Shown here in pieces: positions 25,860-39,163 of a stretch of 64,000 nt of DNA (the first letter of the stretch is position 1; each line of letters opens with the position of its first letter). The notes beneath the pieces are model-generated. The model was not told where the DNA came from and did no database searches. It saw nothing but the letters and a program-made list of their open reading frames with translations. Made by a program: the position numbers and the translations under genes. The DNA is from Torreya grandis (taxonomy: Eukaryota; Streptophyta; Pinopsida; Cupressales; Taxaceae), in the NCBI GenBank assembly GCA_037957365.1, contig JARHVA010004904.1, positions 1,330,450 through 1,394,449 of the forward strand, read 5' to 3'.

Positions 25860-27480
25860 ATGCTCAATGACTTGGGATGATGTGGTGAAAATAGGATGCT
25901 CTAAGACATAATTAAAAATTAAGAAAATGAAGAATATAAAATGTTAAAGGGAAAAAAATAATAATGATTGAAAACCCATTGATATCACCCATGGAAGAAT
26001 TGGTAGGAATTCTGATCACATCTAAAGTAAAATTACAACACGAGGTTCAAGTAATAACATATGATCTGCATAATTAGGTTTAAGGCTAAGAACTAATATA
26101 CCTAGATAAATAGTAGATGCATTTATAAGGATTAATGACCCAATTAGGAGTATTATGGTATAGGATAAGTCATATAAAAAATCAATTATATAAAAGTGTT
26201 GAAAAATTATAAATTATGGAAAATATACTATAGAAAAGGTGATTTTAACAAAAAAAGGTGTCTACAATGGAGACATTGACAATAATTTATATAATAAACA
26301 TATGTTTAAACCCAAAAATTATATAAAATATATATACCTCACCATTCCATTTCATATATTAATGTAACATGTAAATATGATCTACCCATGAGAGAAGAGA
26401 AGAAACACAAGCCTTAGAATAAGCTATCAAAAGAAAGTGGATCAAATCCAAGTAAAGTCATCAGAATCCAATCTAATGTAAGTCTAATGATAAGGCACAT
26501 AAAAGGAGATAATTTTGATGAAACCCTAAGATAAATTATATCTCAAAAATCTATGAAACATCAAACCCTAAAGGGAAAGGGCTATGAAACCCTAAGCTAG
26601 ATGATTATTAAGTTCAAGTTCACAAAAAAGTTTTAACTATTTAGCACACAAGGATAATTACATTATGCATAAAATATAAATCCATTATTTAATATAAATA
26701 TTATTTAATATATTAAATATAATAATACATATAGATATTAAATTTACTAAAATAGATAATGAAACTTTAAAAACTTGACAAAGAGGGTTGATAGAGAAAT
26801 ACATGTATTTTGACTTACCCATGTAGTTTTAGAGGATGTAGTAGTTATTAAAGTCAATATAAGTGTAGATGAATAAAATTAATCATTAAATTATTGATGA
26901 TATTTATTTTTGAAGTTTGTACCTTGCTTGGTCTATTATCCATTTCAATAACTCACACCATATAAGAGAGCATTTAATATCTTACAAACACAAAAAAAAT
27001 CATATAGACATCCCTATATTAACCCCATTCATTCTTATTAAATCTACATGAACCTATTAGGAATTTTGTAGTAGTCTTTATCATCTTAAAAAAGTATTGT
27101 GATAGGTCAGATAGGGATGCATTGTGGCCTTATCCCCCATGCTCTAATTGTCACTTTTAAAAATCAAAACAATTCATAATGACTCTCTCACAAATTCTAT
27201 AAATTTGATTAGTTCAAATATTCTAAATATTGCTCTATAAAAAAATATCAACATATTCACTTGAAACCCCTAGCATTTTGATTTTAAATTATAACTTATT
27301 GATCAAAAGATGACCATTTCTTTTTATTTCAATTTTATTTCTTTATGATAGTCATAGGCTAAGTCTAAATATTATTTATTATAGGTAAAGGGCATCCATT
27401 GCCAAACATTTCAATCAATATTATAGTTATATTCATATAGTTGCATAATCAAAAATCACACAATCACCCTAGGTTAGATA
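25860..27480. other. AT-rich duplicated DNA, copy 1
   Basis: Non-coding sequence matching 29140-30720 with frequent substitutions and small gaps. No element boundaries or protein motifs are visible. Confidence 0.6.
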
Positions 27481-27481
27481 A

Positions 27482-27515
27482 CTACATCCACCTGAGGCTC
27501 ATTTAGGATATTTAG
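27482..27515 (+). other. conserved LTR hairpin, copy d
   Basis: Arms are CTACAT (27482-27487) and ATTTAG (27510-27515), with one mismatch. The duplicate copy at 30721 has CTAAAT and ATTTAG, which pair perfectly, so the second copy carries the compensating change. Confidence 0.65.
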
Positions 27516-28399
27516 GAAACACTCAAATTACATAAGGTTTTCTGAGGATAGCTTAGATATTCCTATTACATGTTGCCTTACTTTTTTATTTAATCTCCTA
27601 TTTGGTTTCTTTATAGCACTAGAGTATTGTGTTATATGTATCTATTTGGACTTTTCACAAAATTAAGAAACCTTGTAAGTAGTTATACCAACCTAGATCA
27701 AGAAATTAGGTTCAAATTCAACTAGGATGTGGATGTAATTATTAAATAAGGATACAATGCAACCTTTTCCTCCTTTTGTGGCCTTATCCCTACATAATTT
27801 TCAATTCTATTTTCAGACATGACACTATTTTTCATGTTTTTTCAAGTAGTTTATAGTAAAAGTCAACTTGCACAGTCAACATTAAATAAATTTTAGGGGG
27901 TTTTCATATCATTAGGCTCATTTACTATTTATATCAATTTCTATATTTTATAGCATCCTATATTTTAATATCAGATCTGTATATTCTAACATTTTCATTT
28001 TAATAGTTTAATATCTATTAATTTGATTAATTTAAATAAAAAATAGATTAAAACATTTTGGTAAACATTTTATTTTTAAGAACATTGTTTTATTATTGTT
28101 TATTTGATTTTTTTTCCTAGGATTTTAGTAAATTTATATAAATTCCTAACATAGAAAGAAAATAATATTCAACCTTAGATAATATATGACACATAATGAT
28201 TCAAATTCTTCAACCTTGGATTTAATTTAACAATAAAGAATTGTGTTTTGTCACCTTGGATAAATCCGACACATAAGATATTTATTTTGACCTCAGATTG
28301 AAATTTGATGATTTATATAGACAAAAATATTTTGATTTTTCTTTTCTTTCTATTTTCTATAGCTTGCGCTTGTTTTATAAAGTTTGTTTTGGTAGTTTT
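27516..28399. other. AT-rich duplicated DNA, copy 1, distal part
   Basis: Non-coding and matching 30755-31601. It ends at the point where the LTR of element F begins in the second copy. Confidence 0.55.
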
Positions 28400-28893
28400 T
28401 TTAATACCCTCTTAGTGGTCTTTTGATTTATTAGTCAACTTGACATACTCGTAACATATGAGATTTCTTTCAATTTTATTGTGCACATTTTTTTACAAGG
28501 TGATGTGATTTGGGTAGGCAAGTCTTATAACTATTGTTTCTATGAATGAAATGCATTGTATTATTGTGGTTTAATATACTGAGTAGTGGATGAAAGCATT
28601 GATATGTTACTCTTCTATAGGCTATTGGTGAGTTTTAAACTCACAAGAGTACTTTATGTTTGTTAATATTATTAGCCTATAAATTTTTCCAGAGCCATAA
28701 AGTTACATATGGTAAGCTTTTTTATTAGACAACATGATATTAGTACATATGCATGGTCACCTATTTTATTCAAATATTTTATCTGAGACATTGTTCCTAT
28801 AGATTAAAAAATAAATAATTCATCATAAATATTGTAAGATCCATAAAAAGGTCTTGAACTAACTTGAATTATGGAGTAGGATGTCTAATACTT

Positions 28894-28895
<2 letters not shown>

Positions 28896-28988
<93 letters not shown>
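28896..28988. repeat. CT dinucleotide microsatellite, copy 2
   Basis: About 46 uninterrupted CT units at the position equivalent to the 30-unit tract at 25628, so the two tracts changed length after duplication. Open frames of Ser-Leu or Arg-Glu repeats over it are artefacts. Confidence 0.98.
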
Positions 28989-28992
<4 letters not shown>

Positions 28993-29139
28993 TTTTATTT
29001 CCCCTTCTCCCTCTCTCCTTATCTTTATGTCTTCATCTATCTCCCTTTCACTCTCACTCCTAATGCCTCTCTCCATCTTTGTCCATCTCACCCTCCCTGC
29101 TACCCTCTCTTTCCCCATCTCCCCCTCTCACTCTCTCTA

Positions 29140-30720
29140 TTATGGCCAATGACTTAGGATGATGTGGTAAAAATAGGATTCTCTAGGACATAATTAAAAA
29201 TTAGGTAAATAAATCATATAAAATGGTAAAAAAAGAAACAAAATGATGATGGAAAACCCATCAATTGTACCCATGGAAGAATTGGTAGGAATTTTGATCA
29301 CATCTCAAGTAAAATTACAACATGAGATTCAAGTGATAGTATAAGGATATAGACAATTAGGTTTAGGGTTGAGAACTAATATATTTATATAAATAGTAGA
29401 TGCACTTATAAGGATTACAGTCCAAATTAGGAGTATTATGGTATAAGAGAATTCATAAAAAATAAATTATATAAAAGTGTGTAAAAATCATAAAACATGG
29501 AAAATACATTATAGAAAATGTGATTTTACCAAAAAAAAGGTGTCTATAATGGAGACATTGACAATAATTTATATAATAACCATATGTTCAAATATAAAAA
29601 TTATTTAAAATATATATACCTCACCATTACATTTCATATATGAATGTAACATGTAAATATGATCTACCCATGAGAGAAGAGAAGAAACAAAAGCCTTTTA
29701 ATAAGCTATCAAGGGAAAGTGGACAAAAGACAAGTAAAGTTTTCATAATCCAATCCAAGGTAAGTTTAATGAGAAGGCACATAAAAGGATATAGTTTTTA
29801 TGAAACCCTAAAATAAATTAGATCTCAAAAATCTAGGAAACATGGAACCCTAGAGAGAAAGGGCTATGAAACCCTAGGATAGATGATTACTAAGTTCAAA
29901 TTCACAAAAATGTTTTAAATATTTATTGAAAAAGGATAATTACATTATCCAAAAAATATAAATCCATTATATAATAAAAATATGATTTAATATAGTAAAT
30001 ACAATAATACATATTTATATTAAATTCACTAAAATAGATAATGAAACTTTAAAAACTTGATAAAGAGGGTTGATAGAGAAGTGCATGTTTTTTGACTTAC
30101 TCATATAGTTTTAGAAGATGTAACAATTATGAAAGTCTATCCAAGTGTAGATGAATAAAATTAATCATTACATTCTTGACGATGTTTATTATTAAAGTTT
30201 TTATCTTTCTTGATCTATTCACCATTTCACTAACTTAGAATATATAAGAGAGCCTTAAATATCTTACAAACATAAAAAAATCATATATACATACACATGT
30301 TAGGAATTTTATATTAGTCTCTATCTTCTTAGGAGAGTACCATGTTAGGTTAGATAGGGTCACATTATATCCTTGTCCCCCATGCTCCAATGATAAATTT
30401 TAATAATCAAAACATTTCACAATGAATCATTAATTCTATAAATTTGATTAGTTAAAATACTTTAAATATTCTTTTATAAAAAAACATCAAGTCATTCACT
30501 TAAAAACCCTTAGCATGTTGTTTTCAAATTATTACATATTGATCGAAAGAGCACCATTTATTCCTATTTCATTTTTTTGGTTTATAACAATCATAGGCCA
30601 AGTATAAATATTATTTATTGTAGGTCAAGGTAATCCATTATCAAACATTTCAATCAATCTTATAGATATATTCATATAGTTGTATAATCAAAAATCACAA
30701 AATCACCCTAGGTGGGATAA
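29140..30720. other. AT-rich duplicated DNA, copy 2
   Basis: Non-coding sequence matching 25860-27480. No element ends or protein motifs seen. Confidence 0.6.
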
Positions 30721-30754
30721 CTAAATTGACATGAGGCCGATTTGGGATATTTAG
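30721..30754 (+). other. conserved LTR hairpin, copy e
   Basis: CTAAAT (30721-30726) and ATTTAG (30749-30754) are perfectly complementary although both differ from the usual CTACAT/ATGTAG arms. With copy d this is a covarying base pair, supporting selection on structure at some time in the element's history. Confidence 0.65.
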
Positions 30755-32691
30755 GAAACACTCAAATTACATAAGGTTTTTTAAGGATAATACCTAGGAT
30801 ATTCCTCTTACATGTTTCCCTAATTTTGTATTTAATATCCCATTTAATTTCTTTACATATCTAGAGTATTGTGTTCTTTGTATCTATTTGGATTTTGCAC
30901 AAAATTAAGAAACCCTTGTAAGTAGTTACATGAACCTAGATCAAGAAATTATGTTCAAATTCATCTAGGATGTGGACGTAGTCATTAAATAAAAACACAA
31001 TGCAACCTTGTCCTCCTTTTGTGTCCTTGTCCTTACACAATTTTCAATTTTGTTTTTAGATGTGACATTATTTTTCATGTTTTTTCAAGTAGTTTATAGT
31101 AATAGTTAGCTTGCAGAGTCAACATTAAAATAATTTTCACGGGGTTTTCATATTATTAGGCTCATTTACTATTTTTTTTCAATTTATATATTTTATAACA
31201 TACTATATTTTAATATCAAATTTGCATATTCTAACATTTTCATTTTAATAGTTTAATATCTATTAATTTGTTTAGTTTCAATAAAAAATAGATTAAAACA
31301 TTCTGGTGAACATTTTGTTTTTAGAACATTACTTTCTTATTGTTTGTTGGATTTTTTCTTAGTATTTTAGTAATTTTTTATAAATTCCTAACATAGAAAG
31401 AAAATAACATTCAACCTTGGATTTAATTTGAGAGTAAAGAATTATGTTATGTCATCTTGGATAAATATGACACATAAGATATTTATTTTAACCTCAGGTT
31501 GAAATTTGATGATTTATATAGACAAAAATATATTGATTTTTATTTTCTTTCTATTTTCTATAGCATGTGCTTGTTTTATAAACTTTGATCTGATAGTTTT
31601 TTTTAATACCCTCTTTTTGGTCTTTTGATTTATTGGTCAATTGGACATATTTGTTACATATGAGATATCTTTCAATTTGCTTGTGCATTTTTCTTACAAG
31701 GTGATGTGTTGACCATAGTAATATTTTCATGCATTTTCTTAGAGATAAGTGTCATTATCTTTCTATAGTCAGATTTTATTATTGTTAGATTATGAAACCA
31801 AAGTAGTGTTATTTATTATTAGACATATTGATGAGTGTTGTATGTTGAAAATGTTAGTTTGTATTGAATTAAATTAATTCCATTTATTTTGTGTTGGAAT
31901 TACTATAAGTAATGAAATGAACATAATTATGTTGTTTTTGAATTATAACTGTTGTGCAATTATGAATTTATGAACTCATTAAAGCAATTATAATTTTTAT
32001 TATTTAAATGCCTTGGTATTTTGTTAAGTATTGGTATTAAAATTCTCCCTAGAATTTGGGCTTACCTCTTATAGTGTTTGAGCTTATTATGATTACTATT
32101 TTGATTAATTTTTTTTTTTGTAGGGGTTCCTCATGTTTATTATAATGATGAGAGTTCATTATAATATTGTGATTAGGAAAGATGTATTTGACCCATGATT
32201 AATTAATTATACTTTTGACCTTAGTTATTGTGTAATCTTTTTCATTTTTTTGATTTAAGAGTGTATCTATATATTAATAAAATCAGAGTATAGTACAATT
32301 CTAATCATATAAAAAAATGGGTGGAGAAATCACACCTCATGAGCAAAGTCAGACCATAAAAGAGGAAGTGATTTTAATGTTAGGTATTGTAGGGTTCTAG
32401 TTTAATCTATGAAGACAATAATTATGGTTGAATCCATGCTTTTTGGAGTGAAAAATATGTTGATAACAACCTATAAACTATGTAAAGGATTATTATAATC
32501 AACATTGTACCTAAACAAGCTCATAAGATGATGCAATGACATGGTAGGAAATGATACTAGGAGAAAGATAGAAAATTTTAAGAAAGATCAAATCACAAGC
32601 ATGCTATTTATTTTCTTGATAAAATTTTGCATTTTAAATCTGAAAAAGGGTTATGAATTCCATTTTTTTAACCCTATTCATGATATAAACC

Positions 32692-32721
32692 CATATGGGT
32701 ATATAGTAATATACCCATATG
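32692..32721. other. 13-bp-arm palindrome in the LTR of F
   Basis: CATATGGGTATAT (32692-32704) and ATATACCCATATG (32709-32721) are perfect inverted repeats around AGTA. A degenerate second copy lies at about 32765-32795 and relics occur in the 3' LTR near 54630-54655. Confidence 0.8.
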
Positions 32722-32897
32722 AGTTTATGTAATGATTTAGGCCAGCTTTGTTTGGATGTAAATCCATATGGGTATATTATAATATCCTTGTATGAGTTTA
32801 TGTTACTACCTAGGGAAAATTTATATGGATATATGTTTATGTTGTTTAAAAATGAATTTTATGTTTATGAAAATGTGCTTGATTAAATTTACCTATA

Positions 32898-32901
<4 letters not shown>

Positions 32902-32979
<78 letters not shown>
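32902..32979. repeat. GT dinucleotide microsatellite
   Basis: About 39 GT units sit inside the 5' LTR of F. The equivalent positions in the 3' LTR (near 54770 and 55340) hold only short TGTATATGTG-like sequence, so the tract expanded after insertion. Confidence 0.97.
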
Positions 32980-32982
<3 letters not shown>

Positions 32983-35316
32983 AAAAAATAGGGTATAACC
33001 CTAAGTCCTGCATAATGTATGAAGTATGTTTCTCTTGGTAAATGTGCGTTATCTTTGTAGAAAGCTTGAGGAATTTCATTGTGAAATGTTTCACAAAATA
33101 CTTGAGGTTGTGGTTATGAATGTTTTGATAAAATTTCTTGATGGACTATTGACTATGTTTTGTTGCCAGAAAGACCAAGTGTGATATTTTTACATATCAT
33201 TAAAGTAGAGGTAAAAAGAATAACAATGCTCATTTCCAATGCTACAATTATATTTGTCTTTATATTGTAAGTTGATTAAATATAAATGTGAATGATTAAT
33301 GCTTAATTTATGATAATATTTCATTATTATTATGGTAGAAGTAGATTAAATAACAATGTGCATTTCCAACACTTCAATCTTGATCATTTGTTTTGTGTGT
33401 GTAGATGGATTTATAATTTGAAAAGGAAAAATTAGGGTGTTATGAAATTGTTTGAAAAAATGTATGGATTTATTGTAGTGTAATTAGTTGAAAAAATGTA
33501 TTGGTTTCTTTGCTAAAAATTAATTGACAAAATGTATTAAGGATTGTTGTGGTGAATTATTTGACAAAATGCTTCAAAGGAACTAAAGTGTGTTCTTTAG
33601 TTTTGGGAAAGAAAGGTTTTTTGGTGGGTTGAGTTATCTATATGATTATATTACTTTATGATTGATTGTATAATATTATGTTTGACAAAATAATGATATT
33701 TTATGGTTTGTTTATACTATAACCTTATTGTAACATAATGCTTTTATTTACTTTTAAAAATTAGGACAACATTTAAGAATATTTATAGCAAATGAATTCC
33801 TTCTAAGAAATATTGAGATTATTTTACACCATGTGTTTTGGGTAGGTAAGTCTTATAACTATTATTTTTGTGAATGAAATTTATTGTATGCTTGTGGTTT
33901 AATATGTTGAGTAGTGGATGAAAATATTGATATGTATTACTCTTCTATAGGGTATTGGTAAGTTTTAAATTCATAAGAGTACTTGATGTTTTTTGAGATC
34001 ATTATCCTATAAAACTTTCTTGAGCTGTAAAGTTGAATATGGTAACCCTATTTATTAGACAACATGATATTAGTACATATGCATGGTTACACTCAAGGTA
34101 GGTTAAATGACTTAAATTCTAAAATGGTAGTTTTTCCTTGAGATTAATTTATATGAAATCTAATTTAAATTGTCAAAATGTTACCTAAAAGAGGAACAAC
34201 ATAGACAAATTTATGTTGACACATATTTTTGCAATATTTTAGTGTAGGTTCCATGTTGTAAAAATGGATTACACTTGTATGAGAAAGAATATCTAATTAT
34301 ATTTGATTCTTTCTTGACATGCTTTACTCAATGCTTTAAAATATGAAAATGATGGTGCTAAATGATAGAGTCATTGTTTGTTTTTTTGTTTGTATTTCAG
34401 GAAATGTGGACTGAATCCTTCTTATTGATTGCAAATACCTTAGATGCCACTATTTTTCAAAAGTGGTTATATAAATTAGTTGAGTTCTTTGTGAATGATT
34501 GTATCAACACTATTATGAAAGAATGTTGATTATTGTACACTTATTATAAATCAACCACTATTTGGTATGGTTATTGAATAAAATATATGATTTGGAAATC
34601 TTATTCTTAGTGGTTGTAATGCATTTTTGAAAATTATTTGTATTTAAATGAACTTTTATTTGAGTTTGTGGCCACTGGTCTTTATTTATATTGAATCTTC
34701 TGACTATAATAAATTGAGTGAAGTTGCCTAAACTTGACATGTTGAAACATAATTAAGTAGATTAGTTTTAAAAAGCTTTGAGAATGTTAGTTCATGCATT
34801 ATGGAATCATAATATTAATCATATGGATACCTTTTAGCTATGCTTATAATTGGGACTTTAATCTTGCATTATGTCTAAAAGATTTAATATGCTTAGAGTT
34901 CCTTGCTTTTAAATGGATTTATTTAAATGAATAGTCCTAAAAATCCTTTATTACTATTGTAAGTTTTAAATCAATTGCCTTTTTAGAATTGTAATGAATA
35001 TTATTTTATTTCAATTTTGATATGGTAAAGTTCCAAGTCCAATGGGTAATACCTTTTGTTTGGTTAATGCATTCATTACATATAAAATTTTTGTAGTTGA
35101 AATTATCATAATTGTTTTATAAGGTCATTTATCTTTATTTGGACCTATTTCATCCTATAAGCTCTTGAGATAATGGAATTTGTATTCTTATATGACTATA
35201 TGTAGTTGTGTATATCAATTTTTAATCCAATATCTCATAATGGACCATAGGTTTGTGGTTAACATTTTGAGATGATACTACACATTTTGAAAACTTAATA
35301 TAGTTAAGTAATAAGC

Positions 35317-36624
35317 CATTTAACCCTAAATTGGATGAGGATCCTACTATGGGTAGATAAGGTTAATAATATATAAATGAATAAGCCCAAGGGTGATAAA
35401 CATATCTATAGTAGTCCAATTAATTACAAAATTTAGATAGAGCATATACTAAATTTATTATGTTGAGATAAGATAAAAATTAAAATTATAGTTATGATAG
35501 TCATTACAATGATAATGAAAACAAGATACTTAGTTGGTTTTGATGTTAATACATACCTAGATCTAGAATATTTATGAATCTAACTATAAAAATAATATGT
35601 AACATTCACCAAATTATAGATTAAGTTCCTCTATAGCTACAAACACTTGCATCTACCTAGGAGGGTTGCATTGATGTTATCTAGATTAGATACAAGTGTC
35701 CAATATAGAATACCTAATAAAATAAGATGCAACCACCTAGATAATTTTGGGTTCATCATCAAATTCTCTTTGGTGCATTCATATCTAAGTCATGGATTAT
35801 CACTCCTTGTCAAATTATCAAACCCTAGTTCTTCATATTTATAGTGGCTATGGGAAAAATGGGTTAGTGGGAACATGGTTTTGAGCTATAAAAAATACCC
35901 ATATATGAATGATCACTACCTACATAACCAATACTCTTAATTGGGCCTCAGACATATGTAGTTATCCCCCACATGTTGGCTTGTGTGTGAATCATGCAAT
36001 GTGTGATAAGAAAGTATAACAATGACCTAGCTTGTAACTTGGAAAATATAAATATTGGGCTACTCTTTTACTACTTTATAAATGTAAATGTGTTATCCCT
36101 ATGACTAATATGGAAATAAGAGGAAATATGAAAGTTTTACTCAATTAAATGCTCTTTGATGTGAATCTAGGTCTATGATAGGTGAGTAATGAATGAGGAG
36201 CGAATATGCATATATACCACTCCTATCAAGAGAAAATATCACATGATATAACTTAGGTCAACCATTAGGATACATTTAATTTGAAAATTAGATGAATTTA
36301 GGGAACTTGACACTTGCATCAAGTAAGGACACTTGCATCAACCTAGGCATTTGACTGGGATGCAAGTGTCCATAAAACATAAAATTAGGTACATGTTTAG
36401 AACTTGAAGTGTGGAAAATAAATAGGTGGTAAGAATTTTGGGCAAGATATAAGGCCTAGGTCATCAACATAATGCTGGTTAGGCTAATAGATAGTCCAAG
36501 GGGCATAAAAGAGAGCAAATATGAGACTTAAAAAATTAGGAAAGGTCTAGAACTGAGAGGAACAACCAAGGTCTGAGTTTGCTAAGTGTACAAGATTGAT
36601 GTTCTATATTGATCATAAATATCA
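35317..36624 (-). mobile_element. LTR of element G (3' LTR, left)
   Basis: It aligns with 47418-48725 throughout, for example at AAATTGGATGAGGATCCTAC near the start and CATAAATATCATCT at the end. The two bases corresponding to the TG terminus are CA here, two transitions. It contains hairpin copy f at the same offset as copy g in the partner LTR. Confidence 0.8.
35920..35961 (-). other. conserved LTR hairpin, copy f
   Basis: Arms CTACAT and ATGTAG (35956-35961) are perfect. It lies 603 bases into the left LTR of element G. Confidence 0.65.
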
Positions 36625-38311
36625 TCTCCATTTGACCCCTATTTAATCTAGTAATGAAAATGCTAGTTCAAAGGAAACAAATGTGTACCTAGGTGTGTAT
36701 AACACAACTTTCCTTTCCTTGAGACTAACTTGAGTGATTTTATGGTGACTAAACTATAACCAAGAACATATTTCAATATATAATCAATACATATAATCTA
36801 AAATTTAAACTATTGAAATGACTAAAATTGAAAGAGAACAAGGTTTATGAGTACACCTATGTATCGATGCAATAATCTCACCTTTTAGAAATTTAATTTG
36901 AAGGATGTATCACTATGAATTTATGAAATGGAGATTATGAAAAATATAAATTTATAAAGTGCATATATCTATGTGTGTGTGTGAGAGAGAGAGAGAGAGA
37001 AAGAGGAAGGTCCATTCCCCCAACCTTGGAGAAAAGGTGGATTCACACCTGATAGTTGAGACTAACTCAACCATGTAACCCAATTATACTTATAACCTAA
37101 TGAGTTTGATTGAATAAAATCAACTCACACTATAAAATTTGTGAGGTTGGATGATATAATCAAGTTCAACCTACAAACTTGGCAAGATTGAGTGATTTAA
37201 TCACCTCAACCATACCAAAAAAAACCAATTAATGTAGTAGATTGACTCAATATAGTTTAAAAAAGTCCAACTTGGAGGGTGGTGATAGTCCCTAAAATTA
37301 CTCTGAATCTAAAACTAATTTAATTTTGAAATATTAGGCACACAATGTATAACATATGCACCTTAGACATGTCTTATGTTGAAATTATCTATAACGGTAT
37401 CAATTTATAGAATTCTACCAGAAATGTGTATATGAATAATAGAAAGATGTAATTTGTCCAATTAAAAACTATGTAGGTGTGGAGAACATAATTATAAAGC
37501 ATTCACCCATTATAATCTAAAAATAAAAAATGATATAAGTGCCAATGTAGAGGACTTGTTTCTGAAACATGCCCCATTAAAATATGAAGATGCTAAATAC
37601 TGAGTAAGTGAGAACATATTTTTTATTAAGGGTAAACACTTCTGAGCTAGAGATATGAACCAAAAATTAGGGTGTTAATAAGTCCCAAAAATTGATACAA
37701 AGGAGAGTAAAATATATTACAATGAAGTCTCTCAAGAAAAATCCTCTACCAATAGAAAACATGAAGCAAACAAAGAAAAAAACAAATATCCAACAAAATA
37801 CAATCTCAATTGGTTTTCATAGGGTCCCAAAAACCAGAACAAGATGGAAAAAAACTACATTAAGAATCAATCTAAAGTGGTTTTAATAAGGTTACACAAA
37901 CCTAAAGCATAATAGATAGACATACAAGCCCTTACAATGAAACATAAACTAAACCAAATCTAGGAGACAATTACAACACAACATGAAGAGGGTTTTGAAT
38001 AGATCCTTGAAATAGATATGCAATATCTTCAAACCAAATACAACAACATTTGGGTTTTTAGTTGGAACATAAGAACTTGAATCTAAATCTAACTCACCAA
38101 ATGATATAGATTTCTAAAAAAACTTGAGCTTTATAAGAAAAATAAACCCATATAAAGCACAACAACTAGGCCAACCCTACTCTAGTCAAACATCATCCTC
38201 AATAAAACTAAGAAAAGGTTGAGTCTACCATGAAATCAAAGAAATATATGGAATCCTCTATTGTCCATAAGGCACAAAAATCTATGATGTGGAATCCTCT
38301 AGCATCCACAC
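36625..38311 (-). other. element G internal remnant, left part
   Basis: This lies between the left LTR of G and Copia element C. A short mixed GT/GA tract is at 36972-37000. No polymerase motif can be read in either strand. Confidence 0.5.
36972..37000. repeat. short GT/GA compound microsatellite
   Basis: About five GT units run directly into about nine GA units. No function seen. Confidence 0.9.
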
Positions 38312-38390
38312 TGTTAGGTTGTGGAGCTAAAAGCTTCACTAATGCAAATAGGGAAGGAGGTTGCTAGAGGAGTTGTTGAAGTGTCACAAA

Positions 38391-38510
38391 CACTGGCGTC
38401 AGTCAGGCCAACCAACGTTGGTAGGATTAGACAGGAAGAGCAACTAACATTGGTTAGGGATCAGCCGGCATCAGTCACCTCCAGGTAGACAGGGACTGAC
38501 GTCGATCGCC
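38391..38510 (+). promoter_or_regulatory. TGACGTCGGT-like motif cluster in LTR
   Basis: At least five copies of a loose motif occur here: TGGCGTCAGTC, CCAACGTTGG, CTAACATTGG, CCGGCATCAGTC and CTGACGTCGATC. TGACG is the core of plant bZIP (as-1/CRE-like) sites. The cluster lies upstream of the TATA-like sequence, where an LTR enhancer would be. The regulatory role is inferred. Confidence 0.45.
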
Positions 38511-38645
38511 TGTGCAGTTCAGAACTACAAGTTTTACGGGCAGTTAGTTAACGAACCAAGTGTTTGCATGTCAAGAGCCAATTTTAGACTATAAGCTATG
38601 GATATAATTATTGTAATTAGGTGTCTAATTATTGTTTGCATGAGA

Positions 38646-38654
38646 TATATTTAA
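38646..38654 (+). promoter_or_regulatory. TATA-like box of the Copia LTR
   Basis: TATATTTAA lies about 330 bp into the LTR; the 3' LTR has CTATTTAAG at the same place. Position and sequence fit an LTR promoter, but no start site can be seen. Confidence 0.4.
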
Positions 38655-39130
38655 GAGATTCATGGGTTGTATTGTAAAGTGTTCTAGTTTGAGTTGAGAA
38701 AAGTTAGCTCCTTCTATGTGTGAGGTGAGCAAGGGTGTTCCTCCTAGTTCCACAGCAGTACCAAGTGTGGGTGCTAGTTTTGGAGAATTAGAAGGGTTCT
38801 TCAGGGGTGTAGGATCTTGGTCAGCAGGTGTGCATGGCTATGTTAGGAGATCTACATGGTAAGTAAGATTATTGATCTGCAGGTGTATGTGTGTGCATGA
38901 TCCAGGTTTGCAAGTGTGTAAAACCAGATTGATTTACAGGTGTGCAAGATCAAGGAGGATAGTAACACAATAGGGAGCAGGATCAGGCAAGATCTACTTG
39001 GAGTATAGTGTGTACTCAGAAAGAGAGCAAAGAGGAAGGCAAGGAAGATCCTTCCATAAGTGAGATCATTTGGGTTGCAGGCTATTTTAGTTTAAGGGAG
39101 ATCTACTTGAAGTATGATTGTGTAATTGGA

Positions 39131-39163
39131 GTGCGTGGAGCACTTGTGGAGTGCATGGAGCAC
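39131..39163 (+). repeat. short duplication, 5' LTR of C only
   Basis: GTGCGTGGAGCAC is followed by a second version GTGCATGGAGCAC with a seven-base spacer. The 3' LTR has one copy. This 20-bp difference explains almost all of the length gap between the LTRs. Confidence 0.8.

Larger units (their letters stand above)
25486..28754 (+). repeat. large tandem duplication, copy 1
   Basis: This segment aligns with 28755-34091: same start (GGTCACCTATTTTATTCAAA), same CT microsatellite, same hairpin, same end (GTACATATGCATGGT). Relative to copy 2 it lacks about 2.1 kb corresponding to 31709-33834, with GATGTG/CATGTG at the junction, suggesting deletion between short direct repeats. Its last part (from about 28400) corresponds to the start of the LTR of element F, so the duplication includes F sequence and happened after F inserted. 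Confidence 0.75.
28755..34091 (+). repeat. large tandem duplication, copy 2
   Basis: This is the longer partner of 25486-28754. It runs through flanking DNA (to 31601) into the 5' LTR of element F and includes the 2.1 kb missing from copy 1. By eye the copies differ at very roughly one base in ten. Confidence 0.75.
31602..35316 (+). mobile_element. 5' LTR of element F, first part
   Basis: It matches the 3' LTR from 53588 onward; shared landmarks include ATTATGAAACCAAAGTAGTGTT and the ATAACCCTAA segment following the GT or equivalent tract. The usual TG start has become TT. It is interrupted after 35316 by element G. It provides intact empty sites for the solo LTR (34043) and LINE (34437-34445) found in the 3' LTR. 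Confidence 0.75.

Noticed and set aside
25596..25880. 94- and 85-codon open frames rich in Ser and Leu
   Set aside because: They are translations of the CT microsatellite and its pyrimidine tail. The same artefact occurs at 28864-29157 in three frames.
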